In this document: in pieces, positions 4,395 to 6,693 of the stretch | Layout: each line of letters opens with the position of its first letter | Numbering within the stretch: position 1 is the stretch's first letter | Made by a program: the position numbers and the translations under genes | NCBI GenBank assembly: GCA_964405755.1 | Contig: CAYOPF010000125.1 | Span: 1-6,693 of the forward strand | Reading direction: 5' to 3' | Source of the DNA: GWF2-33-9 sp964405755 | GTDB taxonomy: Bacteria; Bacteroidota; Ignavibacteria; Kapaibacteriales; UBA2268 | Length of the DNA stretch: 6,693 bases | The notes under the pieces: model-generated | The model's input: the letters and a program-made list of their open reading frames with translations, nothing else | The model's database searches: none | Told to the model about the DNA's origin: nothing

Positions 4395-6693
4395 TTACCA
4401 TTTGCTTTTTTCATAGTAAAGTAAAATGTAGTTCCTTTATCTATTTCACTTTCAACCCAGATTTTACCATCATGTTTTTCGATAAATTCCTTGCAAAGAA
4501 GCAGACCCAAACCACTGCTAGGTTCTCCTTCAGTGCCAGGTCGGTTCACTTTGTGAGCGATTTGGAATATTTTTTCGATATTTTCCTTCGGGATACCGAT
4601 ACCTGAGTCCTGAATGTAAATAATTACGTTACCTCCGGCAGTGTCTGGAAGTGTTCCAATTTTAACTTCTCCCTCTCTCGGTGTAAATTTAATAGCATTA
4701 CTCAATACATTACGAATTATAGTGTTGAGCATCGTTACATCTGCTTCAATATAACATTTCCTATCGATTAGATTTAATAATATAATATTTTTTAGGTTAA
4801 CAGTTTCTTTTTGTAATGCAACATTTTGATCTATCAAATAAGCTAAATCAAGAGGCTCGGGTTCAAATTTGATAACACCTCTTTGCAAACGAGACCATTC
4901 AAGTAAGTTTTCCAACAATTTATAAACATTTGATGAAGAATTTCGCATTTCAGTAATCATATCTCTCAACTCTGCGTCGTCAAAATTGTCGTAATCTTCC
5001 ACAATAAGTTTTGTTAGTCCCGAAAATGCACTTAACGGGGAACGCAAATCATGGGCGATGATTGAGAAAAATTTATCTTTTTCGGAATTAATTTTTTCGA
5101 GTTGTTCCTTTGTCTCGCTCAATTCTTCAATTAATAGGTTTCGTTCGTACAAACTATCTTCCAATACTCTTCTTGTTTCCTGTAAATCGGATATAGTTTT
5201 TCTTATCTCGGACTCAAATTCTTTTTGTTTAGTTATATCCATATGAACCCCAATCATCCATTCAGGTTTTCCATCGATATCTTTACTTATGAGCTTACCT
5301 TTGTCCCAAATCCATATCCAATTTCCATTTTTATGCTTCATCCTAATTTCCACTTCAAGTAATTCCAACTCTCCAGCTATGTGTTGTTCGATTAACCCAT
5401 AAACTTTTTCGATATCTTCGGGATGAAGCAACTTGTTGAAAGTATCAATTGTGAAAGGTTTTAATTCATCAGGCGTATAACCCAGAATACTTGCCCAATA
5501 ATGATTAATCCTAGCCTCGCCAGTTTGAACATTCCATTCCCAAGTTCCAACTCTTGTTCCATCTATTATGCTTTCTAATCTTTGCTTTTCAAAATTTACT
5601 TCTAAATTCTTTTGGATAATTGGCGTGATATCACGATTTGTTACTCTTCTTCCAAAAAAAATTCCTTCTTCATCGTAAATTGGTGCACAGCTGTGACTAA
5701 TGTGTTTAATCTTACCATCTTTTGTAATTATGCGGAATTCAAGTGTCTCGGGATCGGAGGTAATGTCGTAATTCTCAGTCGTTTCAATTTTGTGTTTTGT
5801 TAAGTAATAATCTATATCATCGGGGTGAATAATATTTACAAAGAGCATCATGTCTTTTTCAAAATCACTTTTCCGATATCCGGTAATTCTTTCAACAGTT
5901 GGGGACATATATTTGATTTTTGGTTCAGAATCAACCAAAAATGTCCAATCGAATGAATAATCGGCAATTGTTCGGAATAATAATTCGCTATCTTTGAGTT
6001 TCCTGTCCTTATCTTTGAACTCTGTGATATCATTAGAAATTGATAGAATAGCTTTCTGGTCATCAAAGAGATCAATTAGTCTTTCATTAAGTAATAGATG
6101 TATAATTGAGCCATCTGGCTTAATATTTTTTACTTCATGAACTAAATGTTCGCCATTTCGTATTCTTGTAATGTTTTCCGAAATGGGATTCTCATCATTT
6201 TCCTTACTAAGAATACTACAATGTTTGTTAATTAATTCTTCTTTTTCATAACCTGAATTTTTAATAAAAGCTGTATTTGCATCAATAATTATTCCGTCTT
6301 CAGTTAGTAACAATATCCCGGATGGAGAAGTTTCGAATAACAATTGGTAAATTTTTCTTGTTTTCTCGTTATCCTTTTCTATCATTAGTCTATCTGTAAC
6401 ATCCCTTGCAATAACCAAAATACTATCTGCCTGACCTTCAAATTCTTTGAGCACTTTTGATTTTACTTCGGCATAATGGATTGTACCATCTGGTCGTGGA
6501 AACTCATACATATTGGGCTTATCAAACGAGCCTTTATTGATGAGTACTGATAAGTTGCTTATCAACTGATCATAGGTGGTTTGGGATATAAACTCCTTGA
6601 TATTGTGTCCTATTATCATATCAGTATTCTTACGAGGAATTCCGAGCATATCCATAATTTTTTCGGAAGCAAATCTAAAATTCCCAAGTAAAT
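4391..6693 (-). CDS. Multi-PAS sensor histidine kinase, N-terminus beyond the right edge
   Basis: This is a two-component sensor kinase that autophosphorylates on histidine and passes phosphate to a response regulator not seen here. At least 766 codons are visible. The frame stays open to the edge, and residues upstream of the first in-window ATG (6655) already read as PAS sequence (NFRFASEKI), so 6655 is not the true start. Counting from that Met: PAS1 runs to about 92, PAS2 about 100–215, PAS3 about 223–347, PAS4 about 355–476 (PAS_3 type, ending VHMDITKQK), and a coiled-coil linker about 476–530. In the HisKA domain the phospho-accepting His535 lies in SIIAHDLRSPL. The ATPase domain has the N box (RNVLSNAIKFTP, Asn653), G1 (DSGIGIP, 683–689), F box (EKIF) and G2 (SSGLGL, 714–718). 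No transmembrane segment is visible, so this part is cytoplasmic, and there is no C-terminal receiver. The signal is unknown. All kinase motifs are intact. Confidence 0.94.
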   Translation of the reverse strand, partial: LLGNFRFASEKIMDMLGIPRKNTDMIIGHNIKEFISQTTYDQLISNLSVLINKGSFDKPNMYEFPRPDGTIHYAEVKSKVLKEFEGQADSILVIARDVTDRLMIEKDNEKTRKIYQLLFETSPSGILLLTEDGIIIDANTAFIKNSGYEKEELINKHCSILSKENDENPISENITRIRNGEHLVHEVKNIKPDGSIIHLLLNERLIDLFDDQKAILSISNDITEFKDKDRKLKDSELLFRTIADYSFDWTFLVDSEPKIKYMSPTVERITGYRKSDFEKDMMLFVNIIHPDDIDYYLTKHKIETTENYDITSDPETLEFRIITKDGKIKHISHSCAPIYDEEGIFFGRRVTNRDITPIIQKNLEVNFEKQRLESIIDGTRVGTWEWNVQTGEARINHYWASILGYTPDELKPFTIDTFNKLLHPEDIEKVYGLIEQHIAGELELLEVEIRMKHKNGNWIWIWDKGKLISKDIDGKPEWMIGVHMDITKQKEFESEIRKTISDLQETRRVLEDSLYERNLLIEELSETKEQLEKINSEKDKFFSIIAHDLRSPLSAFSGLTKLIVEDYDNFDDAELRDMITEMRNSSSNVYKLLENLLEWSRLQRGVIKFEPEPLDLAYLIDQNVALQKETVNLKNIILLNLIDRKCYIEADVTMLNTIIRNVLSNAIKFTPREGEVKIGTLPDTAGGNVIIYIQDSGIGIPKENIEKIFQIAHKVNRPGTEGEPSSGLGLLLCKEFIEKHDGKIWVESEIDKGTTFYFTMKKANGN

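Noticed and set aside
5058..5246. Short open frames opposite or out of frame with the histidine kinase (5058–5246 and 5612–5803 plus; 5848–6075 minus)
   Set aside because: All lie inside the kinase gene, have no recognisable motifs or start signals, and fit chance open frames.

Overview
This window looks like chromosomal DNA from an AT-rich bacterium of the Bacteroidota/Chlorobiota side of the FCB group. The Chlorobi–Ignavibacteria–Kapabacteria neighbourhood seems more likely than Bacteroidia. The best clue is the primary sigma factor: 286 residues with no region 1.1, starting with the 'TNRESQSLDKYLQEIGR' signature of that phylum and carrying Chlorobi-like variants (GALNKIGK, LYFGL). Start codons mostly lack Shine-Dalgarno sequences. 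TAnnTTTG promoter elements of the Bacteroidota type lie 26–31 nt upstream of three start codons. The lineage call rests on recalled family signatures, not on a search.

Layout from left to right. (1) The first codons of a minus-strand P-loop NTPase run off the left edge (1–48). (2) A minus-strand pair follows: the primary sigma factor gene rpoD (1183–2043) and, 50 bp downstream of it, a secreted TPR-repeat protein (143–1132, GTG start). (3) A 141-bp divergent spacer holds promoter candidates for rpoD and for a plus-strand SAM-dependent methyltransferase (2185–2946). (4) tsaD (minus, 2948–3967), for tRNA t6A synthesis, converges on the methyltransferase with one base between the stop codons. 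(5) A divergent spacer carries an exact sigma-54 (-24/-12) promoter, placed to drive a small plus-strand S24/UmuD'-like protein (4059–4394). (6) A large minus-strand multi-PAS sensor histidine kinase (4391 to the right edge) converges on it with a 4-bp overlap, and its N-terminus lies outside the window.

Most of the genes are housekeeping or ordinary accessory genes. The part most worth a second look is the UmuD'-like gene. It keeps the Ser/Lys catalytic dyad with UmuD spacing but has no room for the self-cleavage segment. No umuC lies beside it on its strand. Its promoter appears to be of the sigma-54 type, so it would be switched on by an enhancer-binding activator and not by LexA derepression. 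No mobile elements, CRISPR arrays, tRNA or rRNA genes were seen, and no convincing intrinsic terminators.
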